From: Rhizobium sp. Q54
Lineage (GTDB): Bacteria; Pseudomonadota; Alphaproteobacteria; SMXS01
Length of the DNA: 64,000 nt
Reading direction: 5' to 3'
NCBI GenBank assembly: GCA_945907245.1
Contig: CAMDTB010000010.1
Span: 1-64,000, forward strand
A program made the translations under genes and the position numbers. This document shows, piece by piece, positions 8,817 through 18,517 of the stretch; position 1 is the stretch's first letter, and each line of letters starts with the position of its first letter. The notes beneath the pieces were generated by a model. The model was not told where the DNA came from and searched no databases. It saw only the letters and a list, made by a program, of their open reading frames with translations.

Positions 8817-10661
8817 ATGAATCCCGTCTTGATCGTGTTCGGAATCCGCGCCGCCGTTCGCCTCGGCCGTGCCGGCGCGGAAATCTACGCGCAGCGTTCT
8901 CGCGACCGGGATGTCTACCTTCCGGACATCGAGCCGCCTGCGCCGTTCAGCCCCTATCAGTTGCTGATCGACTTCTACGGCGATCCGGCCAACCTGCAGC
9001 GGCTGAAGGCCGATCCGCAGCTTGTCGTGCTCTGGGATGAAGCTGCCGAACGGCCCGTCGACAAGCTGCCGCGGACCATCGAACCGCTGCACGCGGCGTT
9101 ACTTGCCGCGCTGGCGGAGAAATCGGTCGGCGGCGGCGAGGAAAGCCGCTACGCCCGACTTGAGCTGGCCGGCGGCGCGCTGATCTCGCAGTGGAGCCGC
9201 GCCGCGGAGCCGCTCAGTCCCATCGGCCGCATCGCTCTGACCATGGCCGATATCGCGCTCGAGTTCGTCGCATCGAATCCGTCGGTGGTCGGCGTCGGCG
9301 GCAGCGGCGAGACGCTGATCGGCGCCATCGCGCTGAACCTGTCCGGCATGATCCCCGACGACACCGATGAGTTCGGCCCGCGCGCCCAGATCGCCAACCG
9401 CCTCGTCGGCATCTTCCTGCGCGCCGGCCTGTCGGCGCTGGCTGCCCATCCGGACCTGGTGCTAGACGACGACCACGCCGAAAAGCTGGTCAAGGAGACG
9501 CTGGCGCCGCTGCTTAACGTGATGCCGGCCAGCCTGAGCGAACAGCTCGAGTGGCAGGCGCTGCTGGATGCGCTGCTGGGTCCGACCGCCACGGCCGCCT
9601 TCACCGTCATCGCCGAGAAGCCCGATGCCTTCCTCGGCAGGAAGTTCGCCTCCGACAAAGCGCTGGGCGCGCTGACCGGCGCGCTGTTTACCACGCTGCA
9701 GGATGCCGACGTGCGACGGCAGTTAGGCGACGGCGGCTGGATCACGCTCTACAAGGCGTTGCTGCAGGTGGCGGCGGATCGGCCGGCGCTGTTCGTCGGC
9801 GACGGCGCCAAGCCGAAGGACGCGCTGATCCGCAGTCTGCTGGCGGGGACGGCCGGAACGCTGGCCAAGCATCCGGGCTTCGAGGGCCAGATCGGAGCAG
9901 AGCTCGCCGCCGTGGCGGTGCAGGCGCTCAACGCCAATGCGGGCGGACTGCTCAAGCTGGACAAGGACGAGGAGTGGGAAGGGATGGCGCTGGCCATGAT
10001 TGGCCAAGTGTCGGGCGGTCTGTCCCGGGCGCTTACCGGCGGCGGTGAGGCGTTGCGCCGGTTCGGCCAGGATCAGCAATTGGAACTGGGGCGCATCTTC
10101 CTGGTCCAGGCGGCGGCGACGCCGGGCATGCTGGGGATCAAGCGGACCGAGCTGCAGGGCATCGTCTCGGGTGTTGCCTCGGCGATGGCGAACGACATAG
10201 ACCTCCTGCTGTCGCCGGATGACTGGCTGAAGATCGCCGGCGTTGCCATGAGCGAGGCGGCGGCCAATCCGGGGCGGTTGTTCGGGCTGGACGACACGGC
10301 GCCCGACGAGGCCCTCGCGGCGCAGGTCATCCGCGACCTGCTGAAGGCCGCCTCGGCGGCATGGTCGAAGGGGCGCGACGGCGGCAGCCTGCTCGCCGGC
10401 GCGACACTGCGCGACGCGGTCATCGCGGCGCTGAAGGCGGCCGCGAGAAACGCGCTTGCCGCCGCATCGGACGACAAGCCCATCAAGGCCGTCGCCGAAG
10501 CGATCAACCAGGTCGTTGCCCGGTCGCCAAAGGCGTTCGGCTCGAAAGACTGGCTGCTGCTGTTCGAGACCCTGGTCGTTGAGGCACTGGCCGAGGGCAA
10601 GGTCGCCGTGCTCGACGAGGCGAAGGTCATGGCGATTCTGGGCAAGCGAGGTGTGACATGA
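8817..10661 (+). CDS. Helical-repeat-like protein of unknown function
   Basis: Long uninterrupted ORF; recurring Ala/Leu-rich helical units (see findings); overlaps next ORF by 4 nt. Confidence 0.75.
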   Translation: MNPVLIVFGIRAAVRLGRAGAEIYAQRSRDRDVYLPDIEPPAPFSPYQLLIDFYGDPANLQRLKADPQLVVLWDEAAERPVDKLPRTIEPLHAALLAALAEKSVGGGEESRYARLELAGGALISQWSRAAEPLSPIGRIALTMADIALEFVASNPSVVGVGGSGETLIGAIALNLSGMIPDDTDEFGPRAQIANRLVGIFLRAGLSALAAHPDLVLDDDHAEKLVKETLAPLLNVMPASLSEQLEWQALLDALLGPTATAAFTVIAEKPDAFLGRKFASDKALGALTGALFTTLQDADVRRQLGDGGWITLYKALLQVAADRPALFVGDGAKPKDALIRSLLAGTAGTLAKHPGFEGQIGAELAAVAVQALNANAGGLLKLDKDEEWEGMALAMIGQVSGGLSRALTGGGEALRRFGQDQQLELGRIFLVQAAATPGMLGIKRTELQGIVSGVASAMANDIDLLLSPDDWLKIAGVAMSEAAANPGRLFGLDDTAPDEALAAQVIRDLLKAASAAWSKGRDGGSLLAGATLRDAVIAALKAAARNALAAASDDKPIKAVAEAINQVVARSPKAFGSKDWLLLFETLVVEALAEGKVAVLDEAKVMAILGKRGVT

Positions 10662-11452
10662 AGATGGGGCTGGCCATTGCCATCGCCGCCATCGCCGTTC
10701 TGGCGGGCGGTTGCGGGACCGTCGAAACGGCGTCGACCATGCGCACGCTCGACGACCAGATGCGCGTGATCCTGGTGCAGCAGGCCAGCCAGGACGACGA
10801 GCTGGTGCGGCAGGTGACGGCCGACCAGGCGCTCGCCGACCTGGCGGCGCGGGCGGTCTACCAGGTGAACAGCGCGCTTGGCGATTCCGAGCGCATCGCC
10901 CTCTACCGCATCGCGGCGGTCGCCTACTGGAAGGCCGGCGCGGCGGGCGAGAAGCAGATCGGCGATGTCGTCGCGGCGGGGACTGCCGTTTGCCGGAGCG
11001 CGGTCAGCAAGCCGCCCCGGGACTGCGCCGCCATTGCCCTGGCGCTCCCCGCGGCGCAGATCGAAAGCGAAAGGAGAAAACTCGACGATCTGGAGGCGGC
11101 CGCGCGGCAGGGGCCGCTGAGCGAAGACCAGCTGAAGCAGTCGGTGCTGATCGCCGACAGGATGTTCTCGGCCACCGTCCGGCTCATTCAGATGCGCCCG
11201 CCGGGCACCGACGTCGCCGTCCCCACCGATCTCAGGGAGTATGTCGACCGGCAGGTGCTGCTGTCCTACTGCAACGCTGGCCGGGCGCGCGCGTTCGCCA
11301 TCGAGAAATCGCCGGCGGGTCTTCCGGCCGCGACCCGCGAGGAATACCGGCGCGTCCGGAGCGAGACAACCAGGGCGCTGGGCCAGGAACCGGTGTGCAT
11401 GGAGCGCAAGGATATCCGTAGCCGGGCGCTCGAGGAGGAGGCCGGCCGTTAG
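10658..11452 (+). CDS. Putative lipoprotein of unknown function, translationally coupled to upstream ORF
   Basis: ATGA overlap; MKMGLAIAIAAIAVLAGGC lipobox-type signal. Confidence 0.7.
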   Translation: MKMGLAIAIAAIAVLAGGCGTVETASTMRTLDDQMRVILVQQASQDDELVRQVTADQALADLAARAVYQVNSALGDSERIALYRIAAVAYWKAGAAGEKQIGDVVAAGTAVCRSAVSKPPRDCAAIALALPAAQIESERRKLDDLEAAARQGPLSEDQLKQSVLIADRMFSATVRLIQMRPPGTDVAVPTDLREYVDRQVLLSYCNAGRARAFAIEKSPAGLPAATREEYRRVRSETTRALGQEPVCMERKDIRSRALEEEAGR

Positions 11453-12714
11453 GCGGCCTCGACCGCCGAAAACCGCATTCCGGCGGCGGCGAACCTGTCC
11501 AGTTCGTTTGTCCCCAGCGCCAGAGCCGGTGTCAGCACGCCGGCACGGTCCGGCTTGTTGGCGTGCGGGTCGGCGAGGATGAGCGCCGCTTCCGCGATCA
11601 TGTTGGCGGTGGTGCGGTAGCCGGGGTGTCCGTCGGCGTCGAGGCGCATGGCGACGGCGCCTGCGGGTCCGCTCGCACGGCCGGTGATGTTCCAATGCCA
11701 GTTGTCCAGGTTCTCCAGGCTGGGGCCCGATCCCGGCTTGGGGAAGAACCGGTCGGCGACAGATTTCATGATCTGGCGCGGCGCCTTCAGCGGCGTGCTC
11801 ATCAACCAGCCCATGACCGAGGCGTTGGCCGACATCAGATAGGCGGCGGGGGCCTGGAACGCGCCGGCGCGGCCGCCCATGCTGAGGCGCTCCCGGTAGC
11901 GCAGCGCCGTCGACACGGGCACCTGCTCGCGCCGCAGCAGCGCGAAAGTCCGGTTGACGACTGCCGGATGAAGGTAAGGGCCGGGAAAGATCGGCATGGA
12001 CCACGGCTCCAGGTCGTCGGATCTGGGCGTCATGTCATAGGGCATGGCGCGCCTGATCTCGTCGCGGTCCGGGTCGTCGGCCGGGTTGAGCGCCGTGGGA
12101 TCCTCGGCGAGACCCGAGAAATCATTCTCCAGCATCACCCGCATGGTCTCGGCGGTGCCGCCCGAGATCATCTCGCTCAGACGTGTCGCGCCGGCCGGCG
12201 GCTGCATGGCGCCACCCAGCAGATCGATGCGCGCGGGGCTCGTTCCGTGCTTCGCCAGGTAGCCTTCCAGCAGGGCGAGCGCCATCAGATCGAAAGGCAG
12301 TGCCTCGTAGCCGGCGACAGGCGCGATCCGGGCGCCGCTTTCACGCGCCGTGTCGTGGAAGCGGTCGATGATGTCGCGCACGAACACCAGCTCGCCGGTG
12401 AGGTCGAGATAGTGGGTGCCGGCCGCCGCGCAGGCGCCGACCAGGGCCTCGGCGCGGCCGTAATAGGGACCGGCAAGGTTGGCGACGGCCGCGCCGCGGG
12501 CCGCCAGTTCCGCTGCCTCGCCGGGGACCGTGCAGTCGGCGGCGATGGCGCCCGACGCACCGTATTTCTCGGCGAGCGGCGCCAGCACCTCGGCGCGGCG
12601 TCCGGCGACGGCCCAGCGCTGTCCGGTCTCGCGCGCCCGCCTGGCCAGATATTCGCAGACGCGCTGGCCGGTATAACCGCTGGCGCCAACGATGATGACG
12701 TCGAATTCCCGCAT
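11449..12714 (-). CDS. Saccharopine dehydrogenase-like NAD(P)-binding protein (trans-acting enoyl reductase type)
   Basis: MREFDVIIVGASGYTGQRVCEYLAR...WAVAGRR; GYEALPFDLMAL. Confidence 0.85.
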   Translation of the reverse strand: MREFDVIIVGASGYTGQRVCEYLARRARETGQRWAVAGRRAEVLAPLAEKYGASGAIAADCTVPGEAAELAARGAAVANLAGPYYGRAEALVGACAAAGTHYLDLTGELVFVRDIIDRFHDTARESGARIAPVAGYEALPFDLMALALLEGYLAKHGTSPARIDLLGGAMQPPAGATRLSEMISGGTAETMRVMLENDFSGLAEDPTALNPADDPDRDEIRRAMPYDMTPRSDDLEPWSMPIFPGPYLHPAVVNRTFALLRREQVPVSTALRYRERLSMGGRAGAFQAPAAYLMSANASVMGWLMSTPLKAPRQIMKSVADRFFPKPGSGPSLENLDNWHWNITGRASGPAGAVAMRLDADGHPGYRTTANMIAEAALILADPHANKPDRAGVLTPALALGTNELDRFAAAGMRFSAVEAA

Positions 12715-12793
12715 GGCATCCTCCCGTTCCTCCCGCACCATATCATGGTGGCGGCACGTTGTGTCGGCGGGGCTGCCGTGGCAGCCTCTGGCC

Positions 12794-13405
12794 ATGAGCG
12801 CCGTGGAACTGATCGGACTGGCGACCACGCTCAGCCTGCTGGCGGGCTGGCGTCTCTATCTTTGCGTATTCGCCACCGGCCTCGCCATGCAACTGGGCTG
12901 GCTCGAGTTGCCGGAGCATTTGAATGGACTGGTCGTGCTGGCCAATCCGTGGGTGATCGGCGCGGCGGGGATCGGCCTTGTCGCCGAGTTCCTCGCCGAC
13001 AAGGTTGCCTGGGTGGATTCGGTGTGGGACGCGGTGCATACGTTCGTTCGCCCCTTGGGCGGCGCGCTGCTTGCCCTTGCCGTAGTCGATCCGGGCGACC
13101 CGGTCTGGCAGCTTGTGGCGCTGCTGCTGGGCGGCGGCGCCGCGTTCCTTGCGCACGGCGCCAAGGCTGGCGCCCGCGCCGTGGTCAACACCAGTCCCGA
13201 ACCGTTCAGCAACATCGCCGTCTCGTCGCTGGAGGACATCGTGACGGGTGGCCTGCTGGCGCTGGCCTTCGCGTTTCCGGCCGCCGCCGTCGTGATCGCG
13301 CTGTTGTTGCTGGCGGTGGTCATCGCGCTGGTGCTGCTGCTGCGCCAGCTGGTCGCCTGGATCAGGAGGCGGCAACCGGCGCCGAGGCAGACCGCCGGAC
13401 GTTGA
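12794..13405 (+). CDS. DUF4126-like membrane protein
   Basis: MSAVELIGLATTLSLLAGWRLYLCVFATGLA...EFLADKVAWVDSVWDAVHTFVRPLGGALLA. Confidence 0.75.
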   Translation: MSAVELIGLATTLSLLAGWRLYLCVFATGLAMQLGWLELPEHLNGLVVLANPWVIGAAGIGLVAEFLADKVAWVDSVWDAVHTFVRPLGGALLALAVVDPGDPVWQLVALLLGGGAAFLAHGAKAGARAVVNTSPEPFSNIAVSSLEDIVTGGLLALAFAFPAAAVVIALLLLAVVIALVLLLRQLVAWIRRRQPAPRQTAGR

Positions 13406-13455
13406 CTTGCCTGCGACCGATATCATCTTCGATAGGAGCGGACGGAGAATGGCGC

Positions 13456-13839
13456 ATGAGCGTTGACCTGAATCACACCATCGTCTGGTGCAGCGATCCG
13501 CAGCGTTCCGCCGGCTTCATGGCCGAGATGCTGGGCCTGCCCGGACCCAGGCCGCTGTATCACTTCCTGGTCATCGAGACCGGCAATGGCGTCTCGCTCG
13601 ACTTCGCCGAAAAGCAGGGAACCGTGTCGCCGCAGCACTACGCGTTCCTGGTCGGCGAGACCGAGTTCGACGGCATCTACCGGCGCATCAGGGAGAGGGG
13701 GCTCGACCATTGGGCCGATCCCGCCCGCGCCCGGCCCGGCGAGATCAACCGCAACGATGGCGGCCGCGGCGTCTACTTCCTCGACCCGGACGGCCATGTA
13801 CTGGAGGCGCTCACCCGTCCCTATGGCAGCGGAGGCTAG
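13456..13839 (+). CDS. VOC/glyoxalase superfamily protein
   Basis: MSVDLNHTIVWCSDPQRSAGFMAEMLGL...GRGVYFLDPDGHVLEALTRPY. Confidence 0.88.
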   Translation: MSVDLNHTIVWCSDPQRSAGFMAEMLGLPGPRPLYHFLVIETGNGVSLDFAEKQGTVSPQHYAFLVGETEFDGIYRRIRERGLDHWADPARARPGEINRNDGGRGVYFLDPDGHVLEALTRPYGSGG

Positions 13840-13966
13840 GCGCTTTCTCGCTTGTATGGCGGGGACTTGCGGCTAAGCTTACCCTGACGAACGCAACCGC
13901 GCGTTCGCGAGAGATGGAGCTGGGGCCATTCACGCATCGGGCAGATCGGGGCAAGCCGGAGCGCAG

Positions 13967-14968
13967 ATGAGCGGGAGGCGTCTGCTCAGCGTGGTGGCTG
14001 CCTGTTTCAACGAGGAAGACAACGTCGAAGAGCTTTACCGCCAGGTGCGGGCACAATTCGAGGCGATCGATCGCTACGACTTCGAACTCATCTTCATCGA
14101 CAACTGCTCGACCGACGGTACCGTCGCCGTGCTCAAGCGTCTCGCCGCCGCCGATCGCAACGTCAAGGTCATCGTCAACGCGCGCAATTTCGGCCATGTC
14201 CGCTCGCCCATGCACGCCATCCTGCAGGCGCGGGGCGATGCGATCATCGCCATGGCGTCGGACCTGCAGGATCCACCGTCCTTCATCACTGAACTGATCT
14301 CACGATGGGAAGAAGGCTATCCGGTCGTGCTCTGCATCAAGAACGCGAGCGAGGAATCCCCGCTGATGTTCTGGCTGCGCAAGCGCTACTACGCCCTGGT
14401 CGAGCGGCTGTCGTCGATCGAGACCATCCAGAACTTCACCGGGTTCGGACTCTATGACCGCAGGGTGATCGAGGAAGTACGCCGCTTCGGCGACCCCTAT
14501 CCCTACTTCCGCGGCATGATCGCCGAAATCGGCCTGAAGCGTTACGAGATTCCCTATGTCCAGCCGGGCCGCAAGAGCGGCATCACCAAGAACAACTGGT
14601 ACACGCTTTACGACCTGGCGATGCTGGGCATCACCAACCTGTCGAAGGTGCCGCTGCGGCTGGTGGCCGGGCTGGGCTTCGTAACGGCCGCCGGCTCGCT
14701 GGTCGTCGCGCTCGCCTACCTGTTCTACAAGCTGGTGTTCTGGAGCGAATTCGAGCTGGGCCTGGCGCCCGTCATCATCGGCCTGTTCTTCCTGGGCGCG
14801 GTACAGCTCATCGCGCTCGGCATCATCGGCGAGTATATCGGCTCGGTGCACACCACCGTGCAGAACCGGCCCTACGTGACCGAGCGCGAGCGTATCAATT
14901 TCGACGAGCCCGCCGAGGCGTTCGACGCGGAACCGGCGCGCGAGGCCGCCGGAAGCGGCCGGGCCTGA
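13967..14968 (+). CDS. Glycosyltransferase family 2 (polyprenyl-phosphate sugar transferase type) with C-terminal TM helices
   Basis: LSVVAACFNEEDNVEELYRQV...DLQDPPSFI; two C-terminal TM segments. Confidence 0.88.
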   Translation: MSGRRLLSVVAACFNEEDNVEELYRQVRAQFEAIDRYDFELIFIDNCSTDGTVAVLKRLAAADRNVKVIVNARNFGHVRSPMHAILQARGDAIIAMASDLQDPPSFITELISRWEEGYPVVLCIKNASEESPLMFWLRKRYYALVERLSSIETIQNFTGFGLYDRRVIEEVRRFGDPYPYFRGMIAEIGLKRYEIPYVQPGRKSGITKNNWYTLYDLAMLGITNLSKVPLRLVAGLGFVTAAGSLVVALAYLFYKLVFWSEFELGLAPVIIGLFFLGAVQLIALGIIGEYIGSVHTTVQNRPYVTERERINFDEPAEAFDAEPAREAAGSGRA

Positions 14969-14974
14969 CCGGCC

Positions 14975-16444
14975 TCAACCCCCGGGCGGCACGATCCGGT
15001 AGAGCGCGCCCTGCTCGCTGGTCCAGAGCGGGCGAAGCCAGCTTTCATGCGGTTGCCGGTCCCGTGGCACGCCCAACACCCAGACATGGTCGAACCGGTC
15101 GCGCGGTATCGCCGCCAGCCGGTCGGCGAGCAGCGGCTCGGGCCTGTCGCAGCCTGGCAGGCGGATGCGCCCGGAATCCTCGTAGGCGAAATCGGCTGGT
15201 ATCGATGGGCCGACCCTGACGAGCTGGGCGCCGGGCATCCTGAACTGGTCGTTGACGAAGGAGTCGCGCCGGACGATGGCCATGCTGGCGATGGTGATGC
15301 GCGGCGGCGCCCAGCCGCGCGGGCACCCGAGATCGACCAGCGCCAGCACCCGGGAGTTATTCGGCAGCGCCTCGAGCGCTTCGAGGTTGCGCTCCTGCTC
15401 GCCGGCGTAGAGGCCCATGCTGACGGTGGTCACGGCGATGCGGGCGGCGAAGAAGACCAGCGCGGCGACGGCGGCCAGGGTCATGACGCGCCCGTCCAGT
15501 CCCTCGCGCGGACGCAGCGACAGCAGCGCGATGGCGAGCAGCAGCGGGGCAAGCCTGGCGTCGGCATAGATCAGCCCGAAGAACGCATAGGGCAGGCAGA
15601 GATAGAGCACGCCGAGCGCCGCGAGCGCGGCCGCCAGACGCGGATCGAGTCTGAACGGCCGCGCCGCGCACACCAGGAACACACCGAGCAGGCCGAGCGC
15701 GCAATAGCCGTCCCAGCCGACCCAGCGTTCCCGCAGGGCGCTTTCGAGGCCGCCCCACTTGGCGCGCAGGTCGAACAGCGCCGAGATCGCGCCGCCGCCG
15801 CCTTCGCCGCGCCAGATCAGGATGAACAGCAGCGGCACCGCCAGGGGCAGGCAGTCGGCGGCGACGCCCCGTGCCGCATGCCAGACGCCGCCCGGCTCCT
15901 TCAGGCGCCGCACTGCGGCTTCGGCCACGCAAAGCAAGCCAAAGACGCCCCAGCCCATGACGTGGCTGAAATAGATGACGATGCCGCCGACGAGCAGCAG
16001 CGCGGCCCGCGCCCGCCAACGCTTCTGCCGCGCCAAGCGCAGCGCCAGCCCGAAGGCGAGCAGCGCCAGCGCCACCGACAGCGCGTAGTTCACGAACCCG
16101 AACTGGAAGGGATAGCCATAGGCCAGCGGCAGCGCGAAGGCGGCCGTGGGCGGGATCCGGCCGTGGATCTCGGCGGCGACGAACAGCATGCCCGCCGCCG
16201 TCAGCATCGGGATCGCGAGCACGACGAGCTTTGTCGCAAACTCGATCCCCAGCGCCGGTCCCAGCAGCAGCACCAGGACGTCCACGCCCAGGTTGCCGAC
16301 CGGCATCCAGTGGATCGAGAAGGCCTCGGCCAGGGTCGGCGCCCCGTCCATGCCGGCCTGGATGCGGTAACGGCCCATGTGAACGGGCAGATCGCTCAGC
16401 GGCGGCATGGCGGGCCACAGCAGCGGCACCGCCATCAGCAGCAC
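14975..16444 (-). CDS. Polytopic membrane protein of unknown function (5' end may be interrupted by an in-frame TAG)
   Basis: Multiple TM helices; upstream in-frame codons include ATG at 16498 and TAG at 16457-16459. Confidence 0.7.
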   Translation of the reverse strand: MLLMAVPLLWPAMPPLSDLPVHMGRYRIQAGMDGAPTLAEAFSIHWMPVGNLGVDVLVLLLGPALGIEFATKLVVLAIPMLTAAGMLFVAAEIHGRIPPTAAFALPLAYGYPFQFGFVNYALSVALALLAFGLALRLARQKRWRARAALLLVGGIVIYFSHVMGWGVFGLLCVAEAAVRRLKEPGGVWHAARGVAADCLPLAVPLLFILIWRGEGGGGAISALFDLRAKWGGLESALRERWVGWDGYCALGLLGVFLVCAARPFRLDPRLAAALAALGVLYLCLPYAFFGLIYADARLAPLLLAIALLSLRPREGLDGRVMTLAAVAALVFFAARIAVTTVSMGLYAGEQERNLEALEALPNNSRVLALVDLGCPRGWAPPRITIASMAIVRRDSFVNDQFRMPGAQLVRVGPSIPADFAYEDSGRIRLPGCDRPEPLLADRLAAIPRDRFDHVWVLGVPRDRQPHESWLRPLWTSEQGALYRIVPPGG

Positions 16445-16538
16445 CAGGGCGGCCGCCTAACCGGGGTGCGACCACCAGGGGCGGCCGGCGTCTGTCATCG
16501 CGGTCCGTCCCCGGCAGCGATCATGTGAAGGACCCGGT

Positions 16539-17495
16539 TCAGCCCTTGCTGGACAGCGCGTCGACTTCCGCCACTTCGTCCGGCGTCAGCTTCCAGGTCA
16601 CGGCCTGGGCGTTGCGCTCGACCTGCTCCGGCTTGGTGGCGCCGGCGATCACGCTGGCGACGCCGCGCTTGGCGAGCAGCCAGGCGAAGGCCAGGTCCAG
16701 CAGTTCCTTGCCGCGGCTCTGCGCGAACGGCACCAGCTTCTCGACGATCGCCCAGTTGGCGTCGGTGGCATAGGCGTTGCCCAGGCCGGCCAAGCGGCCG
16801 AAACGGGTGTCCTTGCCGCTTTCCTCGCCGCGCTTGTACTTGCCGGTGAGGAAGCCCGACGCGAGCGGGAAATAGGGAACCAGGCCCATGCCCGCTGCTT
16901 CCAGCGCCGGCGCCAGCTCCTTTTCGACGTCGCGGGCGACCAGGCTGTACTGGTTCTGCGAGGCGATATAGCCGTTCAGGTTGTGATATTTGGCGGTCCA
17001 GTGCGCCTCGGTCACCTTCCACGGCGACAGGTTGCTGCAGGCGGCATAGCGGATCTTGCCCTGCTTGATCAGCTCGTCGAGCGCGCGCACCGTCTCCTCG
17101 GTCGGCGTGATGCCGTCGGGGATGTGCAGGTAATAGAGGTCGATCCAGTCGGTGTTGAGCCGCTTCAGGCTGGCCTCGACCGCCTGCATGACGTAGCGGC
17201 GCGAGCTTCCAGCCAGGCCATCGGCTGGATTCATGGTCTTCAGGCCGAACTTGGTGCCGATCACGACGTCCTTGCGGCGCGGGCCCAGCAACTGGCCCAG
17301 ATAGGCTTCGGAATTATTCTCCTGGGTGCCGTCGCCATAGATGTCGGCGGTGTCGAGATGGGTCACGCCCAGGTCGAGCGCCTTGTGCAGCACGGCCTTC
17401 GACGCGGGCACGTCGATTTGCCAGCCGAAATTGTTGCAGCCGAGGCCGAGCGTGGAAACCCTCAGGCCGGAATTTCCAAGTAGACGTTCTTCCAT
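16539..17495 (-). CDS. Aldo/keto reductase
   Basis: MEERLLGNSGLRVSTLGLGCNNFGW...LDTADIYGDG...DLYYLHIPD. Confidence 0.92.
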   Translation of the reverse strand: MEERLLGNSGLRVSTLGLGCNNFGWQIDVPASKAVLHKALDLGVTHLDTADIYGDGTQENNSEAYLGQLLGPRRKDVVIGTKFGLKTMNPADGLAGSSRRYVMQAVEASLKRLNTDWIDLYYLHIPDGITPTEETVRALDELIKQGKIRYAACSNLSPWKVTEAHWTAKYHNLNGYIASQNQYSLVARDVEKELAPALEAAGMGLVPYFPLASGFLTGKYKRGEESGKDTRFGRLAGLGNAYATDANWAIVEKLVPFAQSRGKELLDLAFAWLLAKRGVASVIAGATKPEQVERNAQAVTWKLTPDEVAEVDALSSKG

Positions 17496-17590
17496 GGGTT
17501 TCCCTCCATATCCTTCATGGGCGCCGAATCCGGCGGCGCCCATCAGTGCCCGGAAGGGATGGCCTTGTCACCCGCAAAAATGGCGCGGTG

Positions 17591-18058
17591 TCAGGGATAT
17601 TTCGCCTTGGAAAGCTCGTAGTGCGGGCCGTCGAGGAAGGCTTTCTTCCCTTCGGCGCGGCGGCGGGCGCCGTAGTCGGCGACGATGTCCTCGGGAGAGT
17701 CCTGGCTGGCGGTGAAGTCGATGTCCCAGGCGCCGCCCCAGCGCAGGGAAATGCCCAGTTCCCGCGCGGCGATCCGCACCGCGTCGGCGATGCGGTAGAT
17801 CGGCTCCCATTCCCACCGCAGCTTGCCGTTGACATAGGGAACAAGGTCCACGGCGTGACCGGTGATATGCCGGGAATCCAGCGTCCGGCTGGCGCCTGCG
17901 GCGACCAGCCGCTTCTGTTCCTCGACGGTCCGGATGCCGTCGTGGACGGCGAAATCCTGCACCGTCAGCGCGATGGCGCGCTTGACCACGGCCACCAGGT
18001 CGGCGTGGACGCCATCCAGTTCGGCCAGCGACTTCCTGCCCAGTGAAAAATTGCCCAT
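17591..18058 (-). CDS. M15-family peptidase (endolysin-like L-Ala-D-Glu / D-Ala-D-Ala peptidase)
   Basis: VQDFAVHDGIRTVEEQKRLV...SRHITGHAVDLVPY...FLDGPHYEL zinc-ligand motifs. Confidence 0.85.
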   Translation of the reverse strand: MGNFSLGRKSLAELDGVHADLVAVVKRAIALTVQDFAVHDGIRTVEEQKRLVAAGASRTLDSRHITGHAVDLVPYVNGKLRWEWEPIYRIADAVRIAARELGISLRWGGAWDIDFTASQDSPEDIVADYGARRRAEGKKAFLDGPHYELSKAKYP

Positions 18059-18182
18059 GTCGTGTCCCCTCGATGCGATGAAAATCCGTCGCGCCGGCGC
18101 CGGCAACCGCCTCTCGGGCGCGTATCACGCAGGGACCGCGTCTCCTGCCCGGGAAACGCGGGGCCGCTCGCCGGTAATCGGG

Positions 18183-18317
18183 CTAATGCCGGCCAAGGAT
18201 AAGCGATGTATTGATGCCGTCGAAAGCAAAGTTGTTGGACATCACGAATTCGGCATCAAACGTGCGCGACATGCCCGTGATGTAGTCGAGCGAACCGCGA
18301 GCCCGCAGATTGGCCAT
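18183..18317 (-). pseudogene. C-terminal remnant of a beta-ketoacyl-ACP synthase
   Basis: 44-codon reading MANLRARGSLDYITGMSRTFDAEFVMSNNFAFDGINTSLILGRH*; resembles the KAS I/II C-terminal motif SNSFGFGGTNASLIF; no KAS-like sequence seen further upstream. Confidence 0.5.
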
Positions 18318-18517
18318 GGAGCTCGCGGCTGCCGTCTCGCGAGGAGGCTGCCGGCCGCCTTTACAGATTTTCCCCTATCGTACGGCGCGGGGAACGCCCA
18401 AGATAGTAGCGCAGGCGATGGGGGCGGAAAAATGCGTACCGGCGACCAGGTTTTCCCAGGCCTGCCAGCGACGGTTCACCCCAGCATCCGGATCAGGTCG
18501 GAGGCCCAGGCCAACTG

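Noticed and set aside
15047-16528. 493-aa plus-strand ORF opposite the membrane protein gene
   Set aside because: Gln/Arg/His-rich shadow composition; the minus strand has coherent TM helices
17517-17543. Inverted repeat ATGGGCGCC/GGCGCCCAT between the aldo-keto reductase and M15 peptidase genes
   Set aside because: Perfect 9-bp arms but no T-tract and in GC-rich DNA; insufficient to call a terminator or operator
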